Origin: JAGQRJ01 sp041402045
Lineage (GTDB): Bacteria; Planctomycetota; J058
DNA: 64,000 bases
Assembly (NCBI GenBank): GCA_041402045.1
Contig: JAWKSZ010000044.1
Location: 1 to 64,000 of the forward strand
Reading direction: 5' to 3'
Positions 27,979-37,104 of the stretch are shown piece by piece. The translations under genes were made by a program, and so were the position numbers. Under the pieces are notes generated by a model, which was not told the DNA's origin, did no database searches, and was given only the letters and a program-made list of their open reading frames with translations. Every line of letters begins with the position of its first letter. Position 1 is the first letter of the stretch.

Positions 27979-29072
27979 CGCGCTTCGTGGTTCTTGACCG
28001 CGAAGCGGGAGCTCGTCTTCTGTTCGAAGGCGTTCCCCTTGAGGTCGCCCTGGAGCGCGAGGGACGCGGCCGCGACCCAGGTCGTCGGGGTCTGGCGGGC
28101 GCGGATCTCCCCACGCAGGGTCGCCGGGCCGCGGAAGCCGTGCTGGGAGAGGTCGACCTCGAGGTCGACGGCGAGGGTCAGGGTGTAGCGCAGGCCGCCC
28201 TCGGCGGGCTCGACGGCGACCAGGGTGCCGCGCACGCCGCCGCCCACGATCTTTCCAGGCAGGTTGAGGAACTTGCCCAGGGGGCCCTGCGGCAGCTCCC
28301 AGCTCTCGCCGACGCGCAGGGCGCGCGCGGGGAGGACGTCGCTGAGTCGGGTCGGGGCGTAGGTGCTCTTGGCGAGACCGGAGTCGGCGAGCGCTGCGGT
28401 GGTCGCGCCGTCCTGCGGCGTGTAGCGGAAGCCCGATCGGGTGAGCTGCTGGGTCGCGCCGGGCGCGACCCGGGCCTTGCCGTTAAGAGTCGCGAGGGTG
28501 TAGGTGCGGGTCTCAGCGTCCTCGGTCGCCTGGCGCCGGTAGCGCAGCTGCTCGTCGTGGCCCGGGGCCTGGAGGACGTAGCCGATCTCCGCCGAGGGCG
28601 TGGGCTCGTCGAACAGCACCTCGCGCAGCGCGTAGGCGCGGACGCCGTGCTCGGTGGAGCGGTAGTCACCCTTGCTGTACTCGACCTGGACCTCACCCGG
28701 GGCGGTCCAGGTCACGACCAGGTGTTCGCGGCTGGGCGGCCCGGTGCGGTCCGCGCAGGGCCCGCTGGCCTCGAGCAGGCTCCCGCTCAGACCGATGCAG
28801 CGGTCGAGGGAGCCCACGAAGGTGAACACCTTGCGCTGGTCGTCGCCTTCGACCTGGGCGCGGCCGGCGGTGCGGTCGCGCCGCTCCCCACCGGGAGCGG
28901 GCGCCTTCACGGTGCGTTCGAAGTTGCCGTTTGGACGCAGGACCAAGGTCCCGCGGACGACGTTGCCTTGGCTGTCCTGGCCTTCGAGGGCGTAGGTGCC
29001 GAGGGAGGCGTCCTGAGCGCGGGCAGCGCTGAGGACGCAAGCGAGGAGGGCGGAGAGGGCGAGTCGGTGCAT
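27975..29072 (-). CDS. Secreted protein of unknown function, coupled to the kinase gene
   Basis: 365 residues with a signal peptide (LALSALLACVLSAARA/QD). No known family was recognised. The N-terminal 60 residues (GTYALEGQDSQGNVVRGTLV, then LRPNGNFERTV) look like a small beta-sandwich describing a property plus its variance. The C-terminal half resembles lipid-binding or beta-barrel-like secreted proteins rich in strands (LRVGESWELPQGPLGKFLNL, LRYTLTLAVDLEVDLSQHGF). ATG 29072 was chosen because AAGGA precedes it and the signal peptide starts there. Its stop overlaps the start of the Ser/Thr kinase (GTGA), so it might be an envelope partner or signal for that kinase; this is inference. Confidence 0.7.
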   Translation of the reverse strand: MHRLALSALLACVLSAARAQDASLGTYALEGQDSQGNVVRGTLVLRPNGNFERTVKAPAPGGERRDRTAGRAQVEGDDQRKVFTFVGSLDRCIGLSGSLLEASGPCADRTGPPSREHLVVTWTAPGEVQVEYSKGDYRSTEHGVRAYALREVLFDEPTPSAEIGYVLQAPGHDEQLRYRRQATEDAETRTYTLATLNGKARVAPGATQQLTRSGFRYTPQDGATTAALADSGLAKSTYAPTRLSDVLPARALRVGESWELPQGPLGKFLNLPGKIVGGGVRGTLVAVEPAEGGLRYTLTLAVDLEVDLSQHGFRGPATLRGEIRARQTPTTWVAAASLALQGDLKGNAFEQKTSSRFAVKNHEAR

Positions 29073-29294
29073 GGGGGGGATTCCTTTCACCCCTGCTTTG
29101 CGACGCGCCCCCGAGTTCTTTCACTTCGCGCAAGAACTTCCGCGAAGGCGACCGCTCGGCCGGCTAAGTGGCTACGGGAAGGTGCTTTGTGGGCGACGCG
29201 GACGAGGAGCAGACCGGCGGCGAGGCGCATGGGGGTCCCCTCGCCCCCCTCTACGCTGCCGCGGCGAAGGCCTCTCAGTCGTCGCTGCGGGGGT
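29073..29294. other. Intergenic, no gene recognised
   Basis: Between two minus-strand secreted-protein genes. The stretch must carry the promoter of the 27975-29072 gene; nothing clearly promoter-like or repeated was seen. Confidence 0.4.
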
Positions 29295-30416
29295 CTACTG
29301 CCCCTGAGCGAGGAACGGACGCGCGTCGTTCATGGCGTGGACTGCGTAGGCGGTCGCCAACACAGGGTTCGACTCCCACCAGCGCGGGTCCGAGTTCACG
29401 AAGCTCCCGTCGTCCTGCTGCCGGGCCGCGAGGGCGTCGAACAGGTCGCGGGCCCAGCGCTGCTCCCCGCCCTCCGTGGCGACGGTCGGCTTGCCCAGCG
29501 CGGCCAGGCACTTGGCGAACACGTAGTAGTAGTAATACAGGCCGGACTGGTCGGTGCCTTCCCGCGGCCGGCTGCCGAGGCCCTCGTTGCGCTCGAGGGT
29601 GTAGTGGGCGGCGATCCAGCGCAGGGCGGACTTCACGCTGGGGGAGTCGAGGGACGCGCCGGCGTGGACCAGGCTCAACAGGCCGGAGTAGGTCATGCCG
29701 GCATAGCTGTCCACCGCCTCGCCCTTGCTCACGGGGTTGTAGACGAAGCCGCCGTCGTCCTTGGGGGCGAAGCCGACGCCGTCGTTGACCTCCGAGTCGT
29801 TCTGGCAGCGGTGCACGAAGGTCAGCACGCGCTGGAACACGGGGTCGTCCTCGGCGATCCCCGCGTCCTTGAGCGCGGACACGGCCATGTGCGTGTTGGA
29901 GAGGTCGGCGCCGCGGCCGCCGCGGCTCTGCCCGGCCTTGCCGTAGGTGAACCCGCCGTAGCGCGGGTCCCCGGGGGCGACGTCTTCGTCCTCGTCGATC
30001 TGGTTCCCGGTGAGGTAGGCCGCGCCCTGCGCGATCGCCTCCTTGTGAGCCTCGCGGTCGACAGCGGCCAGCGCGCTGATCGCGACGGCGGTGCGGTAGG
30101 TCGGGATCCCCATATTGCCTTGGACGAAGGAGCCGTCCTCCTGGCGGGCGGCGAGGATGAACTCCACCGCGCGGGCGAGCTTGGGCTCGACCTCCTCGTG
30201 CAGGTGCGCGGGGACCTTGGCCAGCGCCTTGACCGCGATCGCGGTGATCCCCAGCTCGCTGCCGCGGGGGTCACCGAAGCCCCCGTCGTCGCGCTGCTGG
30301 GAGAGCAGGTAGCGCACGGCCTGGTCGTAGGTCGCGTCGTCTTGGTCGTTGGCGTGGGCGCTCCAGGCGCAGGCGCAGAGCAGGGTCACAGCAGCGAAGC
30401 AGCGGGTGAGGGTCAT
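29295..30416 (-). CDS. Secreted squalene-cyclase/prenyltransferase-fold repeat protein
   Basis: 373 residues with a signal peptide (CFAAVTLLCACAWSAHA). The mature part is an alpha-alpha toroid built of repeats whose turns carry the QxxDGxF pattern: QQRDDGGFGDP, ARQEDGSFVQG, DDGGFVYNP and ARQQDDGSFVNSDPRWWES. Helices between them read AVAISALAAVD, SNTHMAVSALKDAGIA, SYAGMTYSGLLSLV and GLYYYYYVFAKCLAALG. The acidic DxDD motif of squalene-hopene cyclases was not found and the protein is exported, so it is probably not a terpene cyclase but one of the secreted toroid proteins common in Planctomycetota. ATG 30416 has GGAG six bases upstream. Confidence 0.85.
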   Translation of the reverse strand: MTLTRCFAAVTLLCACAWSAHANDQDDATYDQAVRYLLSQQRDDGGFGDPRGSELGITAIAVKALAKVPAHLHEEVEPKLARAVEFILAARQEDGSFVQGNMGIPTYRTAVAISALAAVDREAHKEAIAQGAAYLTGNQIDEDEDVAPGDPRYGGFTYGKAGQSRGGRGADLSNTHMAVSALKDAGIAEDDPVFQRVLTFVHRCQNDSEVNDGVGFAPKDDGGFVYNPVSKGEAVDSYAGMTYSGLLSLVHAGASLDSPSVKSALRWIAAHYTLERNEGLGSRPREGTDQSGLYYYYYVFAKCLAALGKPTVATEGGEQRWARDLFDALAARQQDDGSFVNSDPRWWESNPVLATAYAVHAMNDARPFLAQGQ

Positions 30417-30534
30417 GGGGGCTCCAGTGTGAGGCGTCGATACAACGGGCGGGCCAGGCTCGAATCTCGGTGAACGAAGGAGTTGTGTCGGCGGGGCGGG
30501 AGGCGCTGGCGCACGAGCATCCAACCGGGAGAGC

Positions 30535-31320
30535 CTAGCCCTTCCACCAGTCGGGGTCGCGCTCCCAGGGCTGGCGCGGCTCGCTGCCCTGCGCGGGCTG
30601 GCCGCCGCCGAAGCCGCCGCCGCCGCCGAGGGGCATGCGGCTGAGCTGCCAGTTGTAGTAGGCGAACAGGCCGAACATGACCACGATCAGGAACTCGCGC
30701 AGCCAGATCCCGAGCCCGGCGACGATCAGCGAGGCGACCACCGAGACCCGGAAGGCGATGCGCATGCCGTCGTAGGGCCGCCAGGCCTCGAGCAGCTCGC
30801 GGGTGATCTGGCCGCCGTCGAGGGGGAACACCGGGAGCAGGTTCACCAACCCCCAGATCAGGCCGATGTAGATGCTCGCGCTGAGGAACACCTCGACCAG
30901 GGCGGGGAGCTCCCAGCCCCGGGCCTGAGCGAGCAGCAGGACGCCGTAGCAGGCTCCGCCGAGCAGGAACCCGGCCCCGGGTCCCATCAGCAGCTCCACG
31001 ACGCGCTGCCAGCGCAGGCGCCGGCCCTCGGAGATCGCGAGCCCGCCGAGGTGGTAGATCACGATCCGCACGTTGCGCGCGCCGCTCATGCGGGCCACGA
31101 GCGCGTGGCCCAGCTCGTGGACCAGGATCCCCGCGAACATGGCCAGGATCCACGTGAGCAGGATCGCGCCCTGGGTCTGGCCAGTGGCTTGAGCCCAGGA
31201 CTTGGACCCGCTCCAGCCGAGGAGGATCGCGGCCACGAAGAACCACGGAGAGACCCGCACGGGCATGCCGAGCATGGCCCACTTGAGGTCCATGGGGCTG
31301 GGTTTGGGTTCGACCAGCAT
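30535..31320 (-). CDS. Site-2-type intramembrane metalloprotease (M50)
   Basis: 261 residues with five to six membrane helices. The zinc motif HELGHAL is in the second helix (about residue 69) and the third ligand comes from NLLPVFPLDGGQI (about 160-172). These match family M50 proteases that cut membrane proteins within the bilayer, often anti-sigma factors. No PDZ domain is present, so it is the minimal type. The C-terminal tail is glycine-rich and soluble (MPLGGGGGFGGG). A TACCAT box lies six bases before the ATG. A second M50 protein is at 50099-50926. The substrate cannot be told from context. Confidence 0.9.
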   Translation of the reverse strand: MLVEPKPSPMDLKWAMLGMPVRVSPWFFVAAILLGWSGSKSWAQATGQTQGAILLTWILAMFAGILVHELGHALVARMSGARNVRIVIYHLGGLAISEGRRLRWQRVVELLMGPGAGFLLGGACYGVLLLAQARGWELPALVEVFLSASIYIGLIWGLVNLLPVFPLDGGQITRELLEAWRPYDGMRIAFRVSVVASLIVAGLGIWLREFLIVVMFGLFAYYNWQLSRMPLGGGGGFGGGQPAQGSEPRQPWERDPDWWKG

Positions 31321-31326
31321 GGGGCC

Positions 31327-31332
31327 ATGGTA
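31327..31332 (-). promoter_or_regulatory. Candidate -10 box placed for a leaderless start (site-2 protease)
   Basis: On the minus strand TACCAT ends six bases before ATG 31320, with no Shine-Dalgarno sequence between. The weakest of the five boxes of this kind listed as features. Confidence 0.32.
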
Positions 31333-31368
31333 GCAGCCCGGCGCGCCGCGCCTGCGGTCGGAGCGCGC

Positions 31369-32637
31369 CTATCCCCCGAGCACGGCCACCCGGAGCTGCT
31401 CTTCCCCGGGAGCGTCGGTCTCGAGGATCAACTCGGCGTCCTCGCTCAGCTCGCCTCCCACGAGGCGGACCTCGGTGGCGCCCTCGCCGGCGTGCAGCTC
31501 GACCTCGACGCCAGGGAGCGCCGGCTCGAGCCGAGCGCCGCGCACGGCCGCGCCCCGCACGGTGAGGGTCCGGGCCCCGCCGGCCAGGGCCTCCGGCAGG
31601 ACCCGCACGCGCCCGACCACCCGACCGAACACCGGGATCTCGAGCAGCGGCTGCTGGGCGAGGTCGAAGTAGACGCGGATCGGCGCGCTGAACGGCCCGA
31701 GGGGGCCCGCGTCGAGCCCGCGGACCAGGAGGTCCGCCCGCCGCGGGGAGATGTGCTCGACCTCGACGGCGAGCCGGGTGCGGTCGTAGTCCAGGCGGTG
31801 GATCGGGAGCTGCTCTGCCGGGACCCCCTCGACGCCGTCGCTGAGGGTCAGCGGGATCCGCTCCACGGTGGCCTCGGCGCCGCGCTGGATCCGGCGCAGG
31901 TCGACCCCCAGCGGCGCCCGCACCAGGCCCGTGATCGCCGCCACCACGGGGACGCGCAGCGTGGGTTGCTCGGGGACGCCGGTCGCGAACTCGAGGTAGA
32001 GCAACACGTCCCCCGGCGGGGCGCTGGGCAGGAGGGTCACGCGTACGTCGGCCTTCCCGGGCTCGTCGCCGGGCACCGCCTCCACCCTGAGGTAGTCGGG
32101 GGCGGGCTCACGCAGAGCGAGCTTCAGCGCGGTGTTCGCGGGACCTCGTCCGTGGACCTGGAGCTCGCGGGTCTGCGCCGCGCCGCCGGCGAGGACTTCG
32201 CCGAAGGCCGCGCTGGCGGGGCGCAGGCGAAAGTGCGAGCCGACCTCGCCGCGGAGGGTGAGCCGCGTGCAGTAGGCACCGCGGTCGTTCTGGGTGGGGT
32301 CGTTGGAGTAGAGGAACGCGTCCACGCTCACGTTGCCGCGCTTGTCGGTGGAGTCGAAGCGCAGGGTCAGCGGGCGCTTGGCGCCCGGGGGGATCGGCTC
32401 GCGGGGGTAGCTCACCACGGTGCAGCCGCAGGTCACGTCGACGAGGTTCAGCCGCAGCGGCGCGTCGCCCACGTTCTCGAGCTCGACCTCGAGCTCCGCG
32501 GTCTGGCCCTGGATCAGCTCGGGGAGCTGGAGCTGGGTCTCGGACACCCGCAGCCGGGGGCCCTGGGGCTCGTCGGCTCGCGCGGACCAGCAGCCGAGGA
32601 GCGCGACCAGCGCCGCGCAGGCGTGCTTCAAGCTCAT
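31369..32637 (-). CDS. Secreted DUF1573-type Ig-like protein
   Basis: 422 residues with a signal peptide (CAALVALLGCWSARA). The first mature domain is DUF1573: ETQLQLPELIQGQTAELEVE, then NVGDAPLRL, then VTCGCTVVSYPREPIPPG (the CGC pair typical of this family). Three further Ig-like strand-rich domains of about 90-100 residues follow, each starting with a small hydrophobic-Pro pattern (for example VGSHFRLRPASAAFGEVLAG). Such proteins lie in the periplasm or on the surface and are usually structural. Downstream of the 1366-residue protease-like gene, separated by two hairpins. ATG start with AGGAGGA upstream. Confidence 0.85.
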   Translation of the reverse strand: MSLKHACAALVALLGCWSARADEPQGPRLRVSETQLQLPELIQGQTAELEVELENVGDAPLRLNLVDVTCGCTVVSYPREPIPPGAKRPLTLRFDSTDKRGNVSVDAFLYSNDPTQNDRGAYCTRLTLRGEVGSHFRLRPASAAFGEVLAGGAAQTRELQVHGRGPANTALKLALREPAPDYLRVEAVPGDEPGKADVRVTLLPSAPPGDVLLYLEFATGVPEQPTLRVPVVAAITGLVRAPLGVDLRRIQRGAEATVERIPLTLSDGVEGVPAEQLPIHRLDYDRTRLAVEVEHISPRRADLLVRGLDAGPLGPFSAPIRVYFDLAQQPLLEIPVFGRVVGRVRVLPEALAGGARTLTVRGAAVRGARLEPALPGVEVELHAGEGATEVRLVGGELSEDAELILETDAPGEEQLRVAVLGG

Positions 32638-32706
32638 GGGTCCTCCTCCCGCCGCAGGCGTGCTCAGGATACCGCGCCGCCGCGGTTCACTGGACGCGCG
32701 CCGAGC

Positions 32707-32726
32707 GCCGAGGCTTGCGCCTCGGC
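32707..32726 (-). terminator. Hairpin between the metalloprotease-like and DUF1573 genes
   Basis: GCCGAGGC, loop TTGC, GCCTCGGC: a perfect 8-bp stem, the second of two consecutive hairpins after the 1366-residue gene. It lacks a T-run. Confidence 0.45.
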
Positions 32727-32769
32727 GACGCGCGGCCCTGGCGGGGCCTTCAGCCGGGAACCAACGCGA

Positions 32770-32795
32770 ACGCCCCCGGCCGCAGCCGGGGGCGT
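32770..32795 (-). terminator. Terminator after the 1366-residue gene
   Basis: ACGCCCCCGGC (32770-32780), loop CGCA, and its exact complement (32785-32795): an 11-bp stem starting 26 bases after the stop codon. Confidence 0.65.
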
Positions 32796-32821
32796 CAGCG
32801 CTCGCCGGAGCGAGGCTCGGC

Positions 32822-35800
32822 TCAGTCCTTGCCGATCTCGTGCTCGAAGGGCACGCCGGCGTCGTCGCAGAGCTGCTTGACCCAGCGCTCCCAGGCGTTC
32901 TGGACCTCGCGAATGTTCGCGATCCCGTAGAACGTCTCGAGGTAGACGTACTGCAGCTTCATGCCCTGCTTGCTCTCGCGCTGGACGTTCTTGAACTTGT
33001 TCAGGTAGTCGACGAACAGGTCCTTGATCTTGGCCGTGCCGCCCTCGTGCAGCTCGACCTCGAGCCCCGACTCCATGAAGAAGTGGACCATGGTCCAGGC
33101 CTGCGCGTACTTCAGGCCAGTGAACCCCGAGTAGAACTCGCCCGGGGTCTCGCTCATGATGTCGATGAAGTCCTTGCGGTTCTGCCAGTTGCCCGAGAGG
33201 CTCTGCAGGCGCTTCTTGAGGAACGGGTCGGTGATCGCCCGCTCCTTGATCTCGCCGTCGTCCGAGAGGATCGTGCCGCCGACGTACTCGGCGATCCCCT
33301 CGTTGGCCCAGAACGGCAGCGACACGCCCTGACCGTGGGACCACTGGTGGGTGCCCTCGTGGTAGACGACGTGCAGCGAGCCCGGCTCGTCGATGTCCGC
33401 GTCGAGGAACAGGAGCAGCTGGCCGGTGCTCGGGTTGAAGTGACCGAGGGTGTTCTCCGAGCGGTCCTGGGTCGTGCGGTAGGAGTAGCGGTAGTAGTCC
33501 TCGGGCTCGCGGAACACGAGCACCGACGACTTGCGCTTCTTCGCCGCGGGGTTCTTGAGGTTGGGGAACGCCTCCTCATAGCGCGCGCGGATCGCCTCGA
33601 GGTGGTTCGAGAGCCGCTCGGCGTCGTCCACGTAGTCGGTGTTCAGCGCATACCACTCGCTGTCGACCTGCTTGCCGTTGGCCCACGCCGGGCCCTCGAA
33701 CAGGGCCTGGGCGCGCATCATGATCGCCTGCACGGTCGGGTCACCGGGGGACAGCTCGTCGGCGACCTCGAGGGTGTCGTAGGCCTTGGCGTATTCCCCG
33801 TCGACGATGAACAGGTTGGCCTGGGCCACGTGGGCCGGCGCGTAGCCGGGGCGCTCGCTGAGGGCCTCGCTGACCAGGCTCCGCGCCTCGTCGGCGCGTC
33901 CGAGCATCATCAGGCACTCGGCCTTGACCACCTTGGCCTCGAAGAAGTCCTCGACGCCGCGCAGCACGCGGTCGCAGCGGTAGAGGGCGCCCTCGGGGTC
34001 GCGGCGGAACATGAGCGCCGCCCACAGGTAGTGCGCCGCGTGGAACTCGAAGCTGGCGCGGCCGGCCTCCTCGATCTTCTGCAGCGCGGTGCCGTAGGCC
34101 ATTTGGCCCTGGGCCAGCAGGTCCCGGGCCTCGTCGAGCTTGGCCACCGCCGAGTCGGGGATCCCCGCCAGGGCGACCTCGTCCTCGGCGCTGGTCTTGG
34201 CCCAGGCCGCGGGGACCTTGCCCGCGGCGCCGGCGACCGTCTCGCGCTCGAACTCGCTGAGGGCGCGAGCCATCTCGTTCGGGCCGGCGGCCTTGGCGCG
34301 ACGCAGCCACTTGGCGTTGAGCACGCCGGTGGCGGTGATCTCGTCGAAGCGCACCTCACCCGAGCCGAGGGCGCCGACCATCATGTTCAGCTCCTCGTCC
34401 CAGGCGACCTGGTGCTCGAGCACCTTGTTGCCGTCGACCTTGACCGTGATCGTGAGGGTCTCGCCGGAGAGGCTCCCGCCGACGCTGACCTTGGTGCCGG
34501 GCTTGGCGCCGGTGCCAGCCTTGGCGATGGTCTCCTTGCCGCTCTGGCCGAAGCCGACGAGGGAGGTCTCGGAGTCGCCGAACTCGACGAGGTAGAGCGC
34601 CACGTCGCTGCTGAACCCGATCGCCGGGGCGGGCTTGGCCGAGCCCAGCACCGCGTCGAGGGTGACCTGATCCTCCCACTCGCCGCGGACCGCGCCGCCC
34701 ATGAAGCTCACGCCGGGGAACATGCTCGAGATCTTGAGCTTGCCGCCCACGACCTCGACCTGGATCCCCTGGCCCATGGGGGAGAAGTCGAGCTTCTCTT
34801 GCAGGCGGTCGCCGTCGAACTTCCACACGATCGTGCTCGGGGCGCCCTCCTTGATCGAGGCCTGCCCGCGGAAGGTGTCGAAGTGGAAGCGCAGGCTGTC
34901 CACGTCGGGGATCTTGCCCTTGAAGGAGTCGTCGAGCTCGACGGCCTTGACGAAGGCGACCTTGGCGCTCTCGAACTGGCCCATCTTCAGCGCGTAGAGG
35001 CCGAGGTCGAAGTGCTGGGCGCCGTCCTTGGGGTCGATCGCCAGGCGCTTGACCTCGGGGCCGAGGTCGCGGGGGGCGTTGCCCCAGCCGAAGGTCTGGG
35101 TGCGCGAGCCGATCTTGGCGGTGAAGCCGTCCTCGGTGTAGGCCGTGACCTCGGCGGACTCGCCGTCGCCGAACTTGATCTTCTTGCTCTGAGTGGCGTC
35201 GATCACGCGCTTGGCCTCGGAGGCGATCTTGGCCTGGCGCGCGGCGCGGCGCGCGTTCACGCGGTCTTGCGCGGCGGCGAGGGCCTGCTTCGAGGACTCG
35301 GCCTCCCGCTTGAAGCGCTCGCGGCGCTCCGGGGTGCCGCGGAGCTCGATCTCGGGCTCCTTGTTCAGCTCGTCGAGGTCGCCCAGGTTGCGCTCGGAGT
35401 CCTCGGACTCGGAGCCCACCGCGGCGAAGGCCTCACGGTCTTGCTCCTGGCGCAGCTTGCCGAGCACGCGCTCGTAGCCGTCGACGCCCAGGACCTCCTC
35501 GGCGGAGTTCTTGAACGCGTCCACGAAGGCCTCGCCGCTCATGGCGTAGCCCGGGGACTCGACCTTCTTGACCGCGGCCTCGAGGGCCTTCTTGTCGCCG
35601 CCCTTGCCGGCCTCGAGCGCAGCGTCGAGCTCCTTCTTGACCGCGAGCTTCTCCTTGAGCTCCTTCAGGCGCAGCGCGCCCTCGGCGGTCCAGACCTCCT
35701 GCTTGCGCAGGCGCTCGGGGAACTCCTCGAGCTTGGCGATCGCGCCCTCGAGGTCGCCCTCGTCGGCGAGGTCCAGGCCGAGCACGGCCTTGTTCCAGGC

Positions 35801-36922
35801 GGCGTTGGCCTCTTCCTTGAGCTTCTCCGCGTCGCTGGGCGCCGCGGGGGCCTCGGGCTGCTCCTCCGGCGGGGTGACGACCTCGACCGGATCCTCGGAC
35901 ACGGCCGGGGTCTCGCCCTCGCTCGCGCCGGTGTTGACCGAGGCGGACTCGCTGGGCTTGGGGGAGCTGCCCCCGAGCACCATGTAGCCACCCACGCCGA
36001 TCACCAGCACGCCGACCAGGCCGGCGAGGGCCATGATCGGGGTCTTGCTCGTGCCGGTCGGGGCTTCGCCCTCGGCCGCGCCGCGCTTGCCGGGGCGGGT
36101 GGCGCGGGCCGTGCCCGAGCGCTTCTTGGCGGCGGGGCCGGTGCCCGACTTGCGGGCCCCGGGGCGCCCGATCTTGCCGGTGCCCGAGCGCTTCTTGGGC
36201 TTGGCTTCCGCGACGGCCGCGTCCTCCTCGACGGCGGGCTCGGCGTCGGCCTCTGCGGGCACGGCGTCGGCGTCGGCCTCCTCGGGCTCGGCCTTCTTGG
36301 CCTTCTTCTTGGGCTTGGCCTCGGCGACCGCGGCCTCGTCGGAGGCGTCGTCGTCCTGCTTGGCCTTCTTGGCCTTCTTCTTGGGCTCGGCCTCGTCGGC
36401 GGGGGTGGCCTTGGCTTCGTCGGAGGCGTCGTCGTCTTGCTTGGCCTTCTTGGCCTTCTTCTTGGGCTTGGCCTCGGCGACGGCCTCGTCGGCGGGGGTG
36501 GCCTTGGCCTCGTCGGAGGCGTCGTCGTCTTGCTTGGCCTTCTTGGCCTTCTTCTTGGGCTTCTCGGCCTTGGCCTCGTCGACCTTGGCCTCGTCGACCT
36601 TGGCCTCGGTCGAGGCGTCCTCGCCCGCGGGCTTCTTCTTGCGCTTCTTCTTGGGCTTCTCGGCCTTGGCCTCGTCGCCTTCGAAGGCGTTGCTCGCGGT
36701 CAGGCCGGCCTTGAGGCGCTTGAGCTCGAGCTGGACCTTCTTGGCCTGGCGCTCGGTGAGCACCTCGAGCTCGACGCAGGCGCGGGCCAGGGTCAGCTTC
36801 TGGCCCTCGGCCTTCCGCTCCTTGATCAGCTTCTTCGCCTTGAGCAGTGCCTTGCGGTCCGCGAGGCCCATGTCGAGGACGAGCTGGGTGAAGGAGATCC
36901 GCTGCGATGCCGTTGCTGACAT
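32822..36922 (-). CDS. Large membrane-anchored metalloprotease-like protein (HExxH, DUF1570-like) with Lys-rich repeats
   Basis: 1366 residues. N-terminus (1-70): two helices resembling the GspE/MshE-type N-terminal motif (FTQLVLDMGLADRKALLKAK, ACVELEVLTERQAKKVQ). Residues about 80-300 are lysine/alanine/aspartate-rich with a 27-residue tandem unit (KPKKKAKKAKQDDD core) present about three times. A transmembrane helix follows (MALAGLVGVLVIGVGGYMVL, about 300-320). Then a long helical region, a jelly-roll-like beta domain, and TPR-like helices (about 960-1100). The C-terminal domain carries YHEGTHQWSH (near 1188) and WANEGIAEYVGG, the HExxH plus downstream Glu layout of gluzincins. The basic cytoplasmic segment may bind nucleic acid or the membrane; this is inference. 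It has its own promoter region and terminator. Confidence 0.85.
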   Translation of the reverse strand: MSATASQRISFTQLVLDMGLADRKALLKAKKLIKERKAEGQKLTLARACVELEVLTERQAKKVQLELKRLKAGLTASNAFEGDEAKAEKPKKKRKKKPAGEDASTEAKVDEAKVDEAKAEKPKKKAKKAKQDDDASDEAKATPADEAVAEAKPKKKAKKAKQDDDASDEAKATPADEAEPKKKAKKAKQDDDASDEAAVAEAKPKKKAKKAEPEEADADAVPAEADAEPAVEEDAAVAEAKPKKRSGTGKIGRPGARKSGTGPAAKKRSGTARATRPGKRGAAEGEAPTGTSKTPIMALAGLVGVLVIGVGGYMVLGGSSPKPSESASVNTGASEGETPAVSEDPVEVVTPPEEQPEAPAAPSDAEKLKEEANAAWNKAVLGLDLADEGDLEGAIAKLEEFPERLRKQEVWTAEGALRLKELKEKLAVKKELDAALEAGKGGDKKALEAAVKKVESPGYAMSGEAFVDAFKNSAEEVLGVDGYERVLGKLRQEQDREAFAAVGSESEDSERNLGDLDELNKEPEIELRGTPERRERFKREAESSKQALAAAQDRVNARRAARQAKIASEAKRVIDATQSKKIKFGDGESAEVTAYTEDGFTAKIGSRTQTFGWGNAPRDLGPEVKRLAIDPKDGAQHFDLGLYALKMGQFESAKVAFVKAVELDDSFKGKIPDVDSLRFHFDTFRGQASIKEGAPSTIVWKFDGDRLQEKLDFSPMGQGIQVEVVGGKLKISSMFPGVSFMGGAVRGEWEDQVTLDAVLGSAKPAPAIGFSSDVALYLVEFGDSETSLVGFGQSGKETIAKAGTGAKPGTKVSVGGSLSGETLTITVKVDGNKVLEHQVAWDEELNMMVGALGSGEVRFDEITATGVLNAKWLRRAKAAGPNEMARALSEFERETVAGAAGKVPAAWAKTSAEDEVALAGIPDSAVAKLDEARDLLAQGQMAYGTALQKIEEAGRASFEFHAAHYLWAALMFRRDPEGALYRCDRVLRGVEDFFEAKVVKAECLMMLGRADEARSLVSEALSERPGYAPAHVAQANLFIVDGEYAKAYDTLEVADELSPGDPTVQAIMMRAQALFEGPAWANGKQVDSEWYALNTDYVDDAERLSNHLEAIRARYEEAFPNLKNPAAKKRKSSVLVFREPEDYYRYSYRTTQDRSENTLGHFNPSTGQLLLFLDADIDEPGSLHVVYHEGTHQWSHGQGVSLPFWANEGIAEYVGGTILSDDGEIKERAITDPFLKKRLQSLSGNWQNRKDFIDIMSETPGEFYSGFTGLKYAQAWTMVHFFMESGLEVELHEGGTAKIKDLFVDYLNKFKNVQRESKQGMKLQYVYLETFYGIANIREVQNAWERWVKQLCDDAGVPFEHEIGKD

Positions 36923-37104
36923 GGAGTGCGTTCCTTGAGTTTCGAGGTTCCCGGTAGGGCTAAATGCTATTCGACAATGACTTACGGGGACAATCCCGTT
37001 TCTAGAAAGTCATCGCCCGCGCCCTCACCCACTGTGGGGAAAGGACTTGTAAGTCACTCTTGCGTAAATGCGTTAGTGGCGCAACGCGTCGTGCGCACCC
37101 GCGT

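Noticed and set aside
29295..30416. Squalene-hopene cyclase
   Set aside because: Fold repeats present but signal peptide and no catalytic acidic motif; called only by fold.
32420..36919. 1499-codon plus-strand frame
   Set aside because: Antisense shadow of the 1366-residue gene, which has recognisable domains, a signal-like promoter region and terminator; the shadow has none.
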